DNA of 64,000 nucleotides from Microlunatus sagamiharensis (GTDB lineage: Bacteria > Actinomycetota > Actinomycetes > Propionibacteriales > Propionibacteriaceae): positions 558,001-622,000 of the forward strand of contig NZ_LT629799.1 in the NCBI RefSeq assembly GCF_900105785.1, read 5' to 3'. Within the stretch, counting starts at the first letter, position 1. Each line of letters opens with the position of its first letter. Of the stretch, positions 16,887 to 25,431 are shown one piece after another. The notes beneath the pieces were generated by a model that saw only the letters and a program-made list of their open reading frames with translations, searched no databases and had not been told where the DNA came from. The position numbers were made by a program, and so were the translations under genes.

Positions 16887-17846
16887 TCACTTGACGGCGA
16901 GCGCGTTCGGGGGCGATGCGATGCCCCCGACCTTGTTGAGGGGCGCCGAGGTCAGCAGGAACTCGTAGACCCGGTCCTCGGCGCAGTCGCGCGCGAGCTC
17001 GTCGAGGAACCACATCTCCCCGATCGGGATGCCGAGGAGCGCGAGGACGTCCATGTGGAGGTACTCGCCCGGGCGGAAGCGGTGCGGCCAGGCCTCGGAG
17101 GTCGAGGTGTCGGTGGCGGCGCCGGCCACGTGGGTGTCCCACAGGAAGCGCGCCATCTCCTCGCTGCACTCCAGGCCCGGTCCCTCCATCGTCTGGGCGA
17201 CCGCCACCCGCGCGACCTCGACCCGCTCCTCGTACGTGGTCGACTCGTACCACTCCATCCACCCGGTCCGCACGAGCAGGATGTCGCCCTCGCGGAGCTC
17301 GGTGCCCTGCGCCCGCGCGATCGCCCGGAGGTCGGTGACGGTGAGGTCGCGCGTGCGCGTCGGGTGGATCGGGTCGCCGGCCGCCGCGAAGTGGCGCCCC
17401 GCGTCGAGCAGCACCCCGCGCCCGACGATGCCCCGCCGCGCCCAGTGCTCCACACCGTTGCGCGCGCCCGGACGTCCGGTGAAGTCGGCCGGCGTACGGC
17501 CGTTGTAGTAGCCGTACGTGGAGTGGCCGACGTGGCTCAGGCCGTCCCACTGGCTCGACTGCTGGGGGTAGAACGCGTCGTAGTAGTCGTCCTGGCCGTC
17601 GCCCTGGTCGATGACGGTGTGGCGCAGCGGCCCGCGGCCGTAGAAGGGCGGGTCCGGGAGCTCGAGGTCCCAGTTCAGCGCGAACACGGCGCCGCGACGC
17701 ACGAGGGCGGCGCCCTCGCGCACCCGCTCGGGGGTCAGCAGGTTGATCGCTCCCACCTCGTCCTCGTCGCCCCACACCCCCCAGGCCGAGCGCGGCGGGA
17801 GGTCCGGTCGGACCGGCAGGTCGTCGTAGTCGGGCAGGTGGGTCAC
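16887..17846 (-). CDS. Cyclase-family metal-dependent hydrolase
   Basis: A 319-residue member of the PF04199 group, which includes kynurenine formamidases and isatin hydrolases that open amide or lactam rings using a divalent metal. Seen: 'EDEVGAINLLTPERVREGA' near the N-terminus, the metal-site region 'SSQWDGLSHVGHSTYGYYNG', 'DILLVRTGWMEWYE', and a C-terminal 'APLNKVGGIASPPNALA'. The GTG start overlaps the stop of the upstream binding protein (GTGA), so the two are one operon. The substrate may be related to that transporter's ligand; this is inference. Confidence 0.85.
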   Translation of the reverse strand: MTHLPDYDDLPVRPDLPPRSAWGVWGDEDEVGAINLLTPERVREGAALVRRGAVFALNWDLELPDPPFYGRGPLRHTVIDQGDGQDDYYDAFYPQQSSQWDGLSHVGHSTYGYYNGRTPADFTGRPGARNGVEHWARRGIVGRGVLLDAGRHFAAAGDPIHPTRTRDLTVTDLRAIARAQGTELREGDILLVRTGWMEWYESTTYEERVEVARVAVAQTMEGPGLECSEEMARFLWDTHVAGAATDTSTSEAWPHRFRPGEYLHMDVLALLGIPIGEMWFLDELARDCAEDRVYEFLLTSAPLNKVGGIASPPNALAVK

Positions 17847-19186
17847 CGGGCCGCCTCCGCCGCGGCCTGCAGGGTGCGGGCGGCCTCCTCGGGCGAGGTC
17901 TTGCCCGTCGCGACGGTCACGCCGGCGTCCCCGATGGCGGTGGCGAGGTCGGCGTTCGCGAGCAGGCGGTCCTCGGTGACCGTGCCTGCGTCTCGGATCA
18001 GCGCCTCCAGCGCCGGCTGCTGCCGGTCCTGGTCGACGAGTCCGTCCAGCTGCGGCGTCACGCCGTTCAGCGCCGGCACGTCGGCGAGCGAGTCCGCGAC
18101 GATCTGCTGGCCGGCCCTCGCCGACGACAGCCAGACCGCGAAGGTGGTGGCGGCGTTCTTGACCCGCGACTTGCGGTTCACGGCCAGGCCGTAGTCCGGG
18201 CTGCCGAACAGGGCGCCCGGCCGACCGGTGTCGGTCGCGGCCGGGAACGGGATCGGCATGGCCGTGAACGGCTTCGCGTCACGGACGCCGGCCGCCTTGA
18301 TGGCGGCGGCCATGGTGTCCCGCTTGGCGTACTGGGCGTACCAGAAGCCCATCTGCACCATCGCGTAGCGGCCCGAGAGGAAGCCGTTGTTGGCGTCCGG
18401 GTACTGCTGCTGGCCGAGCGCGCCGGACTGCATGATCCCGTCGGAGAACATCGAGCCCCACACGGTGAGCGCCTGCACGAGGCCGGGGTCGGTCCAGCTC
18501 GCCCCACCCCGGGTCGCGCGGGTGAACAGACCGGGCTCGATGGTGTCGGCGATGGCCTGCAGCGTGTCCTGGTTGAACGCCACCTGGGACGCGCCCTGGA
18601 CGAAGCAGCCGACGTCGTGCTGCGCGAAGGTGCGGCACACCTGCTTCCACTCGGTGAAGTTCCGCGGGGGCTGGAGGTCGTAGCGGTCGAAGAGCTCCTG
18701 GTTGATCCAGACCGGGCCGGCGAAGCCGAGTCCGACGGGCAGCGCCTTGAGCTGCTGCTGGTCGTCGGTGAAGGCGCTGACGCCGATGGGCGCCATCGAG
18801 GAGCTCCACTCCGGTCCGCGCGCCGCCTCGACCGCGGGCCGCAGGTCGATGCCGGCCGACTTGAACTGCTCGAACTGCGCGCCCGAGGCGACGTCGAAGA
18901 CGTCCGGGCCGGCGTCGGAGGCGAGCGCCGGGCGGATGGCGGCGGCGTAGCCGTCGATCGTGAGCAGCTTGTAGTTGACCGTGATGTCCGGGTACTCGCG
19001 GTTGAAGGCGGCGATGTACTGCGGCGCCAGGTCCGCCTCCGGCACCCACCCCCACCACTCGACCGTGCCCTGGGTCGCGGGGTCGTCGGCGGGTGCCTCC
19101 GCCGCCCGGGTGCCGCAGGCCGCGAGGGCGACGACGGTGAGCGCGACCACGGCGCGCAGTGCGTGGCGGAGCAGAGGGTGCTGCAC
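17843..19186 (-). CDS. Orphan ABC solute-binding lipoprotein
   Basis: A 447-residue family-1 extracellular solute-binding protein. Signal peptide with lipobox 'VVALAAC' (Cys24), then 'GTVEWWGWVPEADLAPQYIAAF' split across the start of the mature fold, 'DVFDVASGAQFEQFK' and 'QMGFWYAQYAKRDTMA'. GTG 19186 is preceded by GGGAG. No permease or ATPase is adjacent; the coupled downstream gene is a cyclase-family hydrolase. It either serves permeases elsewhere or has become a sensor. Two palindromes upstream suggest regulated expression. Confidence 0.85.
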   Translation of the reverse strand: MQHPLLRHALRAVVALTVVALAACGTRAAEAPADDPATQGTVEWWGWVPEADLAPQYIAAFNREYPDITVNYKLLTIDGYAAAIRPALASDAGPDVFDVASGAQFEQFKSAGIDLRPAVEAARGPEWSSSMAPIGVSAFTDDQQQLKALPVGLGFAGPVWINQELFDRYDLQPPRNFTEWKQVCRTFAQHDVGCFVQGASQVAFNQDTLQAIADTIEPGLFTRATRGGASWTDPGLVQALTVWGSMFSDGIMQSGALGQQQYPDANNGFLSGRYAMVQMGFWYAQYAKRDTMAAAIKAAGVRDAKPFTAMPIPFPAATDTGRPGALFGSPDYGLAVNRKSRVKNAATTFAVWLSSARAGQQIVADSLADVPALNGVTPQLDGLVDQDRQQPALEALIRDAGTVTEDRLLANADLATAIGDAGVTVATGKTSPEEAARTLQAAAEAAR

Positions 19187-19262
19187 AGGGGACTCCCGGG
19201 AGGTGGGCGGGGCGGCGAGGGTCACGACCTCGGGGCTGCGGCCGTCGTCGGCCGACGGTATT

Positions 19263-19299
19263 GGTGTCCTCAGGACACCGTCAAGTGTCGTGTGGACAC
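19263..19299. promoter_or_regulatory. Two adjacent GTGTCC-type palindromes
   Basis: Site 1 (19263-19279) is the perfect palindrome GGTGTCCTCAGGACACC. Site 2 (19285-19299) is GTGTC-N5-GACAC. Their centres are 21 bases apart, two helical turns. They lie 77-113 bases before the binding-protein GTG and look like paired operators for one dimeric regulator. Confidence 0.6.
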
Positions 19300-19354
19300 C
19301 ATCTCGCCCTTCGGGGCTCGCCCGGTCTAACCTTGACGAGCACCTCGCGCGCGA

Positions 19355-19428
19355 GCGCCTGTAGCTCAACTGGACAGAGCAGCGGGTTTCTACCCCGCCG
19401 GTTGGGGGTTCGAGTCCCTCCAGGCGTG
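19355..19428 (+). tRNA. tRNA-Arg (anticodon TCT)
   Basis: Acceptor GCGCCTG pairs with CAGGCGT (terminal G-T wobble), D-arm GCTC/GAGC, anticodon stem GCGGG/CCCGC with loop TTTCTAC (anticodon TCT) and T-loop TTCGAGT. The discriminator is G. CCA is not encoded. Confidence 0.93.
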
Positions 19429-19490
19429 CTCCACGGGCCCGACCGGTCGCGCTCCGCCAGGCCGTGCCGGCCAGTACGGGAGACATGGCC

Positions 19491-19496
19491 TAGGGT
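19491..19496 (+). promoter_or_regulatory. -10 box of alpha/beta hydrolase (leaderless type)
   Basis: TAGGGT lies 6 bases before ATG 19503. Confidence 0.45.
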
Positions 19497-19502
19497 TCAC
19501 GG

Positions 19503-20192
19503 ATGCCGAACGTGCAGCTCGCGAACGGGCCGGTGCTGCGCTACCGGGAGTGGGGCCGCCCCGACGGGGCCGTCCTCCTCCTGCTGCACGGCACCACCGC
19601 CGACGGCAGCACCTGGGACCACGTCGCCCCCGTGCTCGGCGAGCACTTCCGCGTCATCGCCCCCGACCTGCGCGGGCGGGCCGACAGCGAGTGGACCGAC
19701 GACTACTCGATGCAGCTCCTCGCCGACGACGTCGTCGCCCTCTTGGACGCGCTCGGGGTCCTGGGTGCCGTCCTCGTCGGCCACTCCACGGGAGCGTCGG
19801 TCGCCTTCCTCGTGGCGAGCCAGCACCCCGAGCGGCTGCGGATGCTCGTGCTCGAGGAGATGCCACCGCCCGACGCGGCCAAGCCGCGCCTGGAGCTGCC
19901 GCTGGGTCCGGACCCCGAGGGCCGCTGGGACTGGCGCTTCGTGATCATGATGCGCCGCTGGCTGAACGAGGCGCACCCGGACTGGTGGGAGCTGGCCAAC
20001 AAGATCACCGTGCCCACGCTCGTGATCGCCGGCGCCCGCAGCGCCGCCGACGAGGGTCGTCAGCACGACCTGGCCCGGGCCATGCCGGACGCGACGTTCC
20101 GCAGCCTCGACCTCGGCCACACCCCGCACGCGGAGCGCCCGAGCGCCTTCCTCCAGGTCGTGGGGCCCTTCCTGGACCCGCTCGCGAAGTAG
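19503..20192 (+). CDS. Alpha/beta-fold hydrolase
   Basis: A 229-residue serine hydrolase. The oxyanion-hole motif 'LLLLHGTTADGSTWD' lies near residue 25, the nucleophile elbow 'VGHSTGAS' near residue 92, the acid-loop region is 'VIAGARSAADEG', and the catalytic His is in 'DLGHTPHAERP' near residue 205. The cap is short. The substrate cannot be predicted. Its own TAGGGT box makes it a separate unit. Confidence 0.85.
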   Translation: MPNVQLANGPVLRYREWGRPDGAVLLLLHGTTADGSTWDHVAPVLGEHFRVIAPDLRGRADSEWTDDYSMQLLADDVVALLDALGVLGAVLVGHSTGASVAFLVASQHPERLRMLVLEEMPPPDAAKPRLELPLGPDPEGRWDWRFVIMMRRWLNEAHPDWWELANKITVPTLVIAGARSAADEGRQHDLARAMPDATFRSLDLGHTPHAERPSAFLQVVGPFLDPLAK

Positions 20193-20234
20193 CCCGCCCC
20201 TCGCCGGACCGCCTCCGCTGCGCCGGGCCCCGCC

Positions 20235-20240
20235 TATCCT
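20235..20240 (+). promoter_or_regulatory. -10 box of the prsW-GTPase operon (leaderless type)
   Basis: TATCCT lies 7 bases before ATG 20248. Confidence 0.45.
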
Positions 20241-20247
20241 TTGACCC

Positions 20248-21732
20248 ATGTCCGCCCCGGTCGCCGTGCGCCGTCCCGCGAACCGGAGCCGGGACGAGGC
20301 GCGCAACGGCCTCCCCGTCGAGCCCGACACGAGCCAGCCGCTGCCCAAGCGGCTGCTGCGGACACCGCTCGCCTGGCTGACCGCGCTCGTGGTCGTGGGG
20401 TACGCGGTCTGCCTGGTGCTGCTCTACCGCCAGGTCGTGCCGGACCAGGAGGTGCCCGGCGGGGTGCTGCCCGGGCTCGGGCGCGAGGCCGTGCCGATCG
20501 CGGCGCGCTACGCCGCGATCACGGTGATCCCGCTGACGCTGCTCTTCCTGTGGGCCGACCGGTTCCGCCCGCAGCGCTTCTGGGTCTGGTTCATGACCTT
20601 CGGCTGGGGCGCCTGCGTCGCGACCTTCTTCTCAGCGCAGGTGAACAGCTGGGCGGCCGCCCACCTGTCGATCATCGGCGACGGCGACCCGGCGACGGGC
20701 GCGCGGGCGGCGATCTTCGTGGCGCCCTTCGTCGAGGAGGCGGCCAAGGGCACCGTGCTCTTCTGGCTGGCGATCCTGATCCGCTACGCGTGGGTCAGCC
20801 GGCTGAGCGGCATCGTCCTCGCGGGACTCTCGGGCGCCGCGTTCGCCTTCGTCGAGAACATTCTCTACTACGGCCGGGCCTACCGCTACGCCGCGCGGAC
20901 CATCGGCTCGGTGCCCCCCGAGGAGGCGCTGCGGCAGGTCTTCGTGCTGCGCGGGCTGCTCACCTTCTTCGGCCACCCGCTCTTCACGTCGATGACCGGC
21001 ATCGGCCTGGCCGTGGCCATGCGCTCGAGGTCGAAGACCGTACGGGTCGTCGCGCCGCTGGCCGGCTTCTGCTGCGCCGCGCTGCTGCACATGACCTTCA
21101 ACACGGCGGCGAGCCTGCTGTCGGGCCGCCAGCAGCTGATCGTGTTCCTCTTCGTCGCGATCCCGCTGGTCCTCGGCTTCGTCGGCTTCGTCGTCCGCCA
21201 GCTCCTCGCCCAGGGCCGCCTGATCCGTACGCGGCTGGGCGACTACGTCCGCGTCGGCTGGCTCGAGGCCGACGACCCGGTCCCGCTGTCCCGGTTGCGC
21301 ACCCGCCCCCGCGCGCTCTGGCACGCGCTGTTGCGGGGCCCGTCCACCTTCCTCGCGACCCTCCGGTTCCAGCGCGCCGTCACCGAGCTGGCCTACCTGC
21401 GCGACTCGATGGACCGCGGGCTGGTCGACGCCGCCGGGCACGCCCGCGAACGCGTGCTGCTCGCCAAGATCAGGACGCTCCGGCCGGCCGCGGTGATCCA
21501 GCCCGTCGGCGCCGCCGACTACCCGTGGAGGCGCTTGCGCCGGCGCGGCCGCGTCGCCGCGGTGCCCGCGTACGCGCCGCCGGCCTTCCCGGGTCCAGCC
21601 GGGCTGGCCGGGAGCTACCCGGCCGCTCCCGGGACCCCGGGCGCGCCCTCGGCCGCGCCCGGCCCGTTGGGGCAGACTGCTACCCGGTACTCGGAGGTCG
21701 ACCCCACCTGGAAGCCTCCCGGCGAGCAGTAG
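20248..21732 (+). CDS. PrsW-family intramembrane metalloprotease
   Basis: A 494-residue polytopic membrane protein of the PrsW/CAAX-protease superfamily. In Bacillus, PrsW makes the first cut in an anti-sigma factor. The metal-site motifs are all here: 'FVEEAAKG' (about residues 160-167), 'FAFVENILYY' (about 200), 'FFGHPLFTS' (about 240) and 'LLHMTFNTAAS' (about 280). About eight hydrophobic segments run from residue 44 to 325. The cytoplasmic C-terminal 170 residues are basic, then Pro/Ala-rich and probably unstructured. It leads an operon with two membrane GTPases (16-base gap, then a 1-base overlap). No anti-sigma factor substrate is encoded nearby. Confidence 0.9.
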   Translation: MSAPVAVRRPANRSRDEARNGLPVEPDTSQPLPKRLLRTPLAWLTALVVVGYAVCLVLLYRQVVPDQEVPGGVLPGLGREAVPIAARYAAITVIPLTLLFLWADRFRPQRFWVWFMTFGWGACVATFFSAQVNSWAAAHLSIIGDGDPATGARAAIFVAPFVEEAAKGTVLFWLAILIRYAWVSRLSGIVLAGLSGAAFAFVENILYYGRAYRYAARTIGSVPPEEALRQVFVLRGLLTFFGHPLFTSMTGIGLAVAMRSRSKTVRVVAPLAGFCCAALLHMTFNTAASLLSGRQQLIVFLFVAIPLVLGFVGFVVRQLLAQGRLIRTRLGDYVRVGWLEADDPVPLSRLRTRPRALWHALLRGPSTFLATLRFQRAVTELAYLRDSMDRGLVDAAGHARERVLLAKIRTLRPAAVIQPVGAADYPWRRLRRRGRVAAVPAYAPPAFPGPAGLAGSYPAAPGTPGAPSAAPGPLGQTATRYSEVDPTWKPPGEQ

Positions 21733-21748
21733 CGAGGGAGGCGGAGCC

Positions 21749-23644
21749 GTGACCGAGCTCGTGCCGACCCGGGAGCGCACGCCGCTCGAGGTGTCGCTGG
21801 TCCGCCTGCGCGAGGTGCTGGGCCGGGCCCGCCTGCCGCTGCCCCTGCCGGGCGCGGTCGAGCAGCAGGGCGCCGCCGAGTCGATCGGCGCCCAGCTCGA
21901 CGACTACGTGCTGCCGCGGCTGGCCTCCATCGACGCGCCGATGCTCACCGTCGTCGGCGGGTCCACGGGGGCGGGCAAGTCGACGCTGGTCAACTCCCTC
22001 GTCGGGCACCGCGTCACCGAGCCCGGCGTGATCCGCCCGACCACACGGGCGCCCGTCCTGGTGCACCACCCCGACGACGCGCGGTGGTTCACCGACGACC
22101 GCGTCCTGCCCGGGCTGGCGCGCTCGACGGGGTCGGGCCGCGCCGCCACCGGTCTGCAGCTCGTGCCCCTGGCCGCCGTGCCGCGCGGGCTGGCCGTGCT
22201 CGACGCGCCCGACGTCGACTCGGTCGTCGTCGAGAACCGACAGCTGGCCGCGCAGCTGCTCGAGGCGGCCGACCTGTGGCTGTTCGTCACCTCGGCCGCC
22301 CGCTACGCCGACGCCGTGCCCTGGGACTACCTGAGTGCCGCCGCGGGCCGGAGCGCCGCCGTCGCCGTCGTGCTCGACCGGGTGCCGCCGCGCGCGATGC
22401 GCGACGTGCCGCCGCACCTCGGGCAGATGATGAGCGAGCGCGGCCTCGCCGACTCGCCGCTGTTCGCGGTGCCCGAGACCGCCGTCGACGCCGACGGGCT
22501 GCTGCCCGACGCCGCCGTCGCGCCGATCCGCGGCTGGCTCTCCGCCCTCGCCTCCGACCGTTCCCGCCGGGCCGCCGTGGTGCAGCAGACGCTCGACGGC
22601 GCGGTCGGCTCGCTCGTCGCGCGGACGCCGTCCCTGGCCAGGGCCGCCGACGAGCAGGCCGAGGCGCTCGACCGGCTGCGGTCCGAGGTCGACCGCTCGT
22701 ACGCCGAGGCGGTGCGGACCGTCGGAGTCCAGACCGAGGACGGCACGCTGCTGCGCGGTGAGGTGCTCGCGCGCTGGCACGACTTCGTGGGGACCGGCGA
22801 GTTCTTCCGCGCGCTCGAGCAGCGCGTCGGCTGGTTGCGCGACCGGGTCGTCGCCGCGATCAAGGGCGAGCCGCCGGGCGCGCGCGACCTCAAGGTCGCC
22901 GTCGAGTCGGGCCTGGAGTCGCTGCTGCTGCAGGAGGCCGACGCGGCCGCCGAGCGGGCCGAGTCGTCGTGGCAGTCGACGGCCGCCGGACGCGACGTGC
23001 TCGGTCGGACGCCGGCCGACCTCTCCCACAGCTCGCCCGAGCTGCGGACGCGCGCCGCACAGGTCATCCGCGACTGGCAGGGCGCGGTGCTCCAGCTCGT
23101 CGCCGACGAGGGCATGACCAAGCGGTCCCGGGCCCGGTTCCTCGCCTTCGGCGTCAACGGCATCGGCGTCGCGCTGATGATCGTGGTCTTCGCCCACACC
23201 GGCGGGCTGGTCGGTGCCGAGGTCGGCGTCGCCGGCGGCACCGCCCTGCTGGCCCAGCGTGTCCTCGAGGCCGTCTTCGGCGACCAGGCCGTACGCCGTC
23301 TGGCCGAGACCGCCAAGACCGAGCTCGACTCCCGGGTCGAGGCCCTGATGGCCGAGGAGCTGCTGCGCTACCACCGGCTGCTCGACGGGCTGGCCGTGGA
23401 CGCCGGCCTGGGGTCGGCGCTGCGCGACGCGGCGGGTGCCGTGGACGAGGCGCGGCAGGTGCTCCCTGCCGGCTCGTCCGGAGTGGCCGGGTCCTCGGCG
23501 CTGCGCGTGCCCGAGCCGGCGCCCGCGCTGACCGCCGGACCCGGTGCGGGTCCGCTGGGCGGCTCCGACGATGCCGACGACCTCGGGGACGACGTGGTCG
23601 ACGCCGAGCTCGTCGAGCCCGACCGCGCGCGCGAGCTGCGCTGA
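21749..23644 (+). CDS. Dynamin-like membrane GTPase 1
   Basis: A 631-residue protein. The G1 motif 'GGSTGAGKSTLVNSLVG' is at about residues 70-86, the switch II region 'LDAPDVDSV' at about 148, and a long helical region with 'DEQAEALDRLRSEVDRSYAEA' follows. A hydrophobic hairpin at about residues 468-500 is followed by more helices and an acidic tail. This layout (GTPase head, helical trunk, membrane paddle) is dynamin-like. Paired GTPases of this kind act in membrane remodelling in actinomycetes (Streptomyces DynA/DynB), a possible but unproven analogy. The GTG is preceded by GGAGGCGGAG. Confidence 0.7.
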   Translation: MTELVPTRERTPLEVSLVRLREVLGRARLPLPLPGAVEQQGAAESIGAQLDDYVLPRLASIDAPMLTVVGGSTGAGKSTLVNSLVGHRVTEPGVIRPTTRAPVLVHHPDDARWFTDDRVLPGLARSTGSGRAATGLQLVPLAAVPRGLAVLDAPDVDSVVVENRQLAAQLLEAADLWLFVTSAARYADAVPWDYLSAAAGRSAAVAVVLDRVPPRAMRDVPPHLGQMMSERGLADSPLFAVPETAVDADGLLPDAAVAPIRGWLSALASDRSRRAAVVQQTLDGAVGSLVARTPSLARAADEQAEALDRLRSEVDRSYAEAVRTVGVQTEDGTLLRGEVLARWHDFVGTGEFFRALEQRVGWLRDRVVAAIKGEPPGARDLKVAVESGLESLLLQEADAAAERAESSWQSTAAGRDVLGRTPADLSHSSPELRTRAAQVIRDWQGAVLQLVADEGMTKRSRARFLAFGVNGIGVALMIVVFAHTGGLVGAEVGVAGGTALLAQRVLEAVFGDQAVRRLAETAKTELDSRVEALMAEELLRYHRLLDGLAVDAGLGSALRDAAGAVDEARQVLPAGSSGVAGSSALRVPEPAPALTAGPGAGPLGGSDDADDLGDDVVDAELVEPDRARELR

Positions 23645-25305
23645 TGGCCGGGTCGCTGGTCGCCCGGGGTCGCGCGCTGCTGCAGCGCGAGGACCCGACG
23701 ACGGCTCTCGTCGACCGCGTGCGGGCGCTGCGGGAGGCGGCCGACGCGTGCGAGGGCCGGGTGTCGGGCGAGGCGGTCGACGAGGCGTACCGGGTCGGCC
23801 TCCAGGTCGACCGACGGCTGGCGATCTCCGGCGGCGCGACCGTCGTGGCCCTGGCCGGGGCGACCGGGTCGGGCAAGTCGAGCACGTTCAACGCGCTCAC
23901 CGGGACCGACGCCGCGACCGTCGGCGTCCGGCGCCCGACCACCTCGGTGACGATGGCCGCCACGTGGGGCGCCGAGGCGGGGGAGGAGCTCCTCGACTGG
24001 CTGCAGGTCCGGCGACGCCACGTCGTCGACACCGGCGCCTTCGCCGACGCGGTGGCCCTCGACGGGCTGGTGCTGCTCGACCTGCCCGACCACGACTCGA
24101 CCGCGGCGGAGCACCGGACCGAGGTCGACCGGCTCGTGGCCCTCGTCGACGTCCTCGTCTGGGTGGTCGACCCGCAGAAGTACGCCGACGCGGCCCTGCA
24201 CGAGCGCTACCTACGCCCGCTCGCCGGGCACGCGGCCGTGATGCTCGTCGTGCTCAACCAGGTCGACACCCTCGCTCCCGACGCGCGGGCCGCGTGCCTG
24301 CGCGACCTCCGCCGGCTCCTCGACGTCGAGGGGCTCGGCGGCGTCGAGGTGCTCGGTGTCTCGGCGGCCACCGGCGAGGGCCTCGACGCGCTGCTCGCCC
24401 GCCTCGGTCACGTGGTCGCCGGCAAGCGGGCCGCGGCGGCGCGGCTCGCCGCCGACGTCGGGGCCGCCGCAGACCGGCTGGCGACGGCGTCGGGTACCGG
24501 ACCCGCACCGGAGCTGTCCCGACGGACGGTCGCCACCCTCGACGCCCAGCTCGGCGAGGCCGCAGGCGTCCCGGTGGTGACCCGGGCCGTCGACCAGGCC
24601 TGGCGCCTGCGCGGCGGGCTCGCCACCGGCTGGCCGGTGCTGGCCTGGGTGGCCAAGTTCAAGCCGGACCCGCTGCGCCGCCTGCGGCTCGGCGGCGGAG
24701 GGCGCCGCGAGATCGCCTCGCCGACCGCGACCTCGCGCACCTCGCTCCCGTCCAGCTCGGGCGTCCAGCAGGCGCGGGTGGACTCCGCCCTGCGGACCCT
24801 GGCCGACGAGGCGTCGGCGGGGCTCACCCGCGGCTGGGCCGACGCCGTGCGCGCGACGACGCGACGCTCGTCGGAGGGGCTGGCCGACGCGCTCGACACC
24901 GCCGTCGCGACCACCGACCTCGACGTGGAGCGGCACCGGCGCTGGTGGGGCGCGGTCCGGGTGCTCCAGTGGCTGCTCGTCGCGGCCGTGGTGGCCGGGC
25001 TCGGCTGGCTGGGTTCGGCCTTCGTGCTCGCCTACCTGCAGCTGCCGCCGCTGCCGCCGGTCACCTGGTGGCGCTTCCCGGCGCCGACGGTCCTCGTGGT
25101 CGGGGGCGTGGTCGCCGGGCTGCTCGTCGCCGCGCTCGCCCGCATCGGGGTCGCCGTGGGCGCCCGCCGACGGGCCCGGCTGGCCCGCCAGCGCCTGCTC
25201 GCCGCGGTGTCCCGCGTCAGCGCCGGGTCCGTCGTCGCGCCCGTACGGGTCGAGCTCGAGCGCTACGAGGCCGCACGGGCGGCGATCCTGCGCGCCCGGG
25301 GCTGA
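23644..25305 (+). CDS. Dynamin-like membrane GTPase 2 (YfjP/Era-like G domain)
   Basis: A 553-residue partner of the preceding GTPase, coupled by TGATG. G1 'LAGATGSGKSSTFNALTG' is near residue 70, the G3-like 'LLDLPDHDST' near 143 and G4 'VLNQVDTL' near 203. A helical region follows, then two membrane segments at about residues 438-463 and 478-500. The head reads better as a canonical G domain than its partner's, since the G4 motif is clear. The two probably form a hetero-oligomer at the membrane, with PrsW from the same transcript. A long hairpin follows the stop. Confidence 0.7.
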   Translation: MAGSLVARGRALLQREDPTTALVDRVRALREAADACEGRVSGEAVDEAYRVGLQVDRRLAISGGATVVALAGATGSGKSSTFNALTGTDAATVGVRRPTTSVTMAATWGAEAGEELLDWLQVRRRHVVDTGAFADAVALDGLVLLDLPDHDSTAAEHRTEVDRLVALVDVLVWVVDPQKYADAALHERYLRPLAGHAAVMLVVLNQVDTLAPDARAACLRDLRRLLDVEGLGGVEVLGVSAATGEGLDALLARLGHVVAGKRAAAARLAADVGAAADRLATASGTGPAPELSRRTVATLDAQLGEAAGVPVVTRAVDQAWRLRGGLATGWPVLAWVAKFKPDPLRRLRLGGGGRREIASPTATSRTSLPSSSGVQQARVDSALRTLADEASAGLTRGWADAVRATTRRSSEGLADALDTAVATTDLDVERHRRWWGAVRVLQWLLVAAVVAGLGWLGSAFVLAYLQLPPLPPVTWWRFPAPTVLVVGGVVAGLLVAALARIGVAVGARRRARLARQRLLAAVSRVSAGSVVAPVRVELERYEAARAAILRARG

Positions 25306-25310
25306 CGTCG

Positions 25311-25387
25311 CGCCGGTTTTCTTACCGCAGTGCGGCGGTTCGGCCCTCGACCGGCCTGTCGCCGCGATGCGGGTAAGAAAATCGGCG
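25311..25387. terminator. Long imperfect palindrome between convergent genes
   Basis: Left arm 25311-25337 and right arm 25360-25387 pair over about 27 bases with a few mismatches, including the AT-rich tract TTTTCTTACC on one side and GGTAAGAAAA on the other. The loop contains a GGCC-based inner palindrome. It sits between the converging GTPase operon and the small minus-strand gene, and fits a bidirectional terminator. A MITE-like element is the alternative. Confidence 0.6.
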
Positions 25388-25431
25388 GCGACGGGCGCCG
25401 ACCGGCCGGAGGCGGTGGAGGGGCCTCGTGC

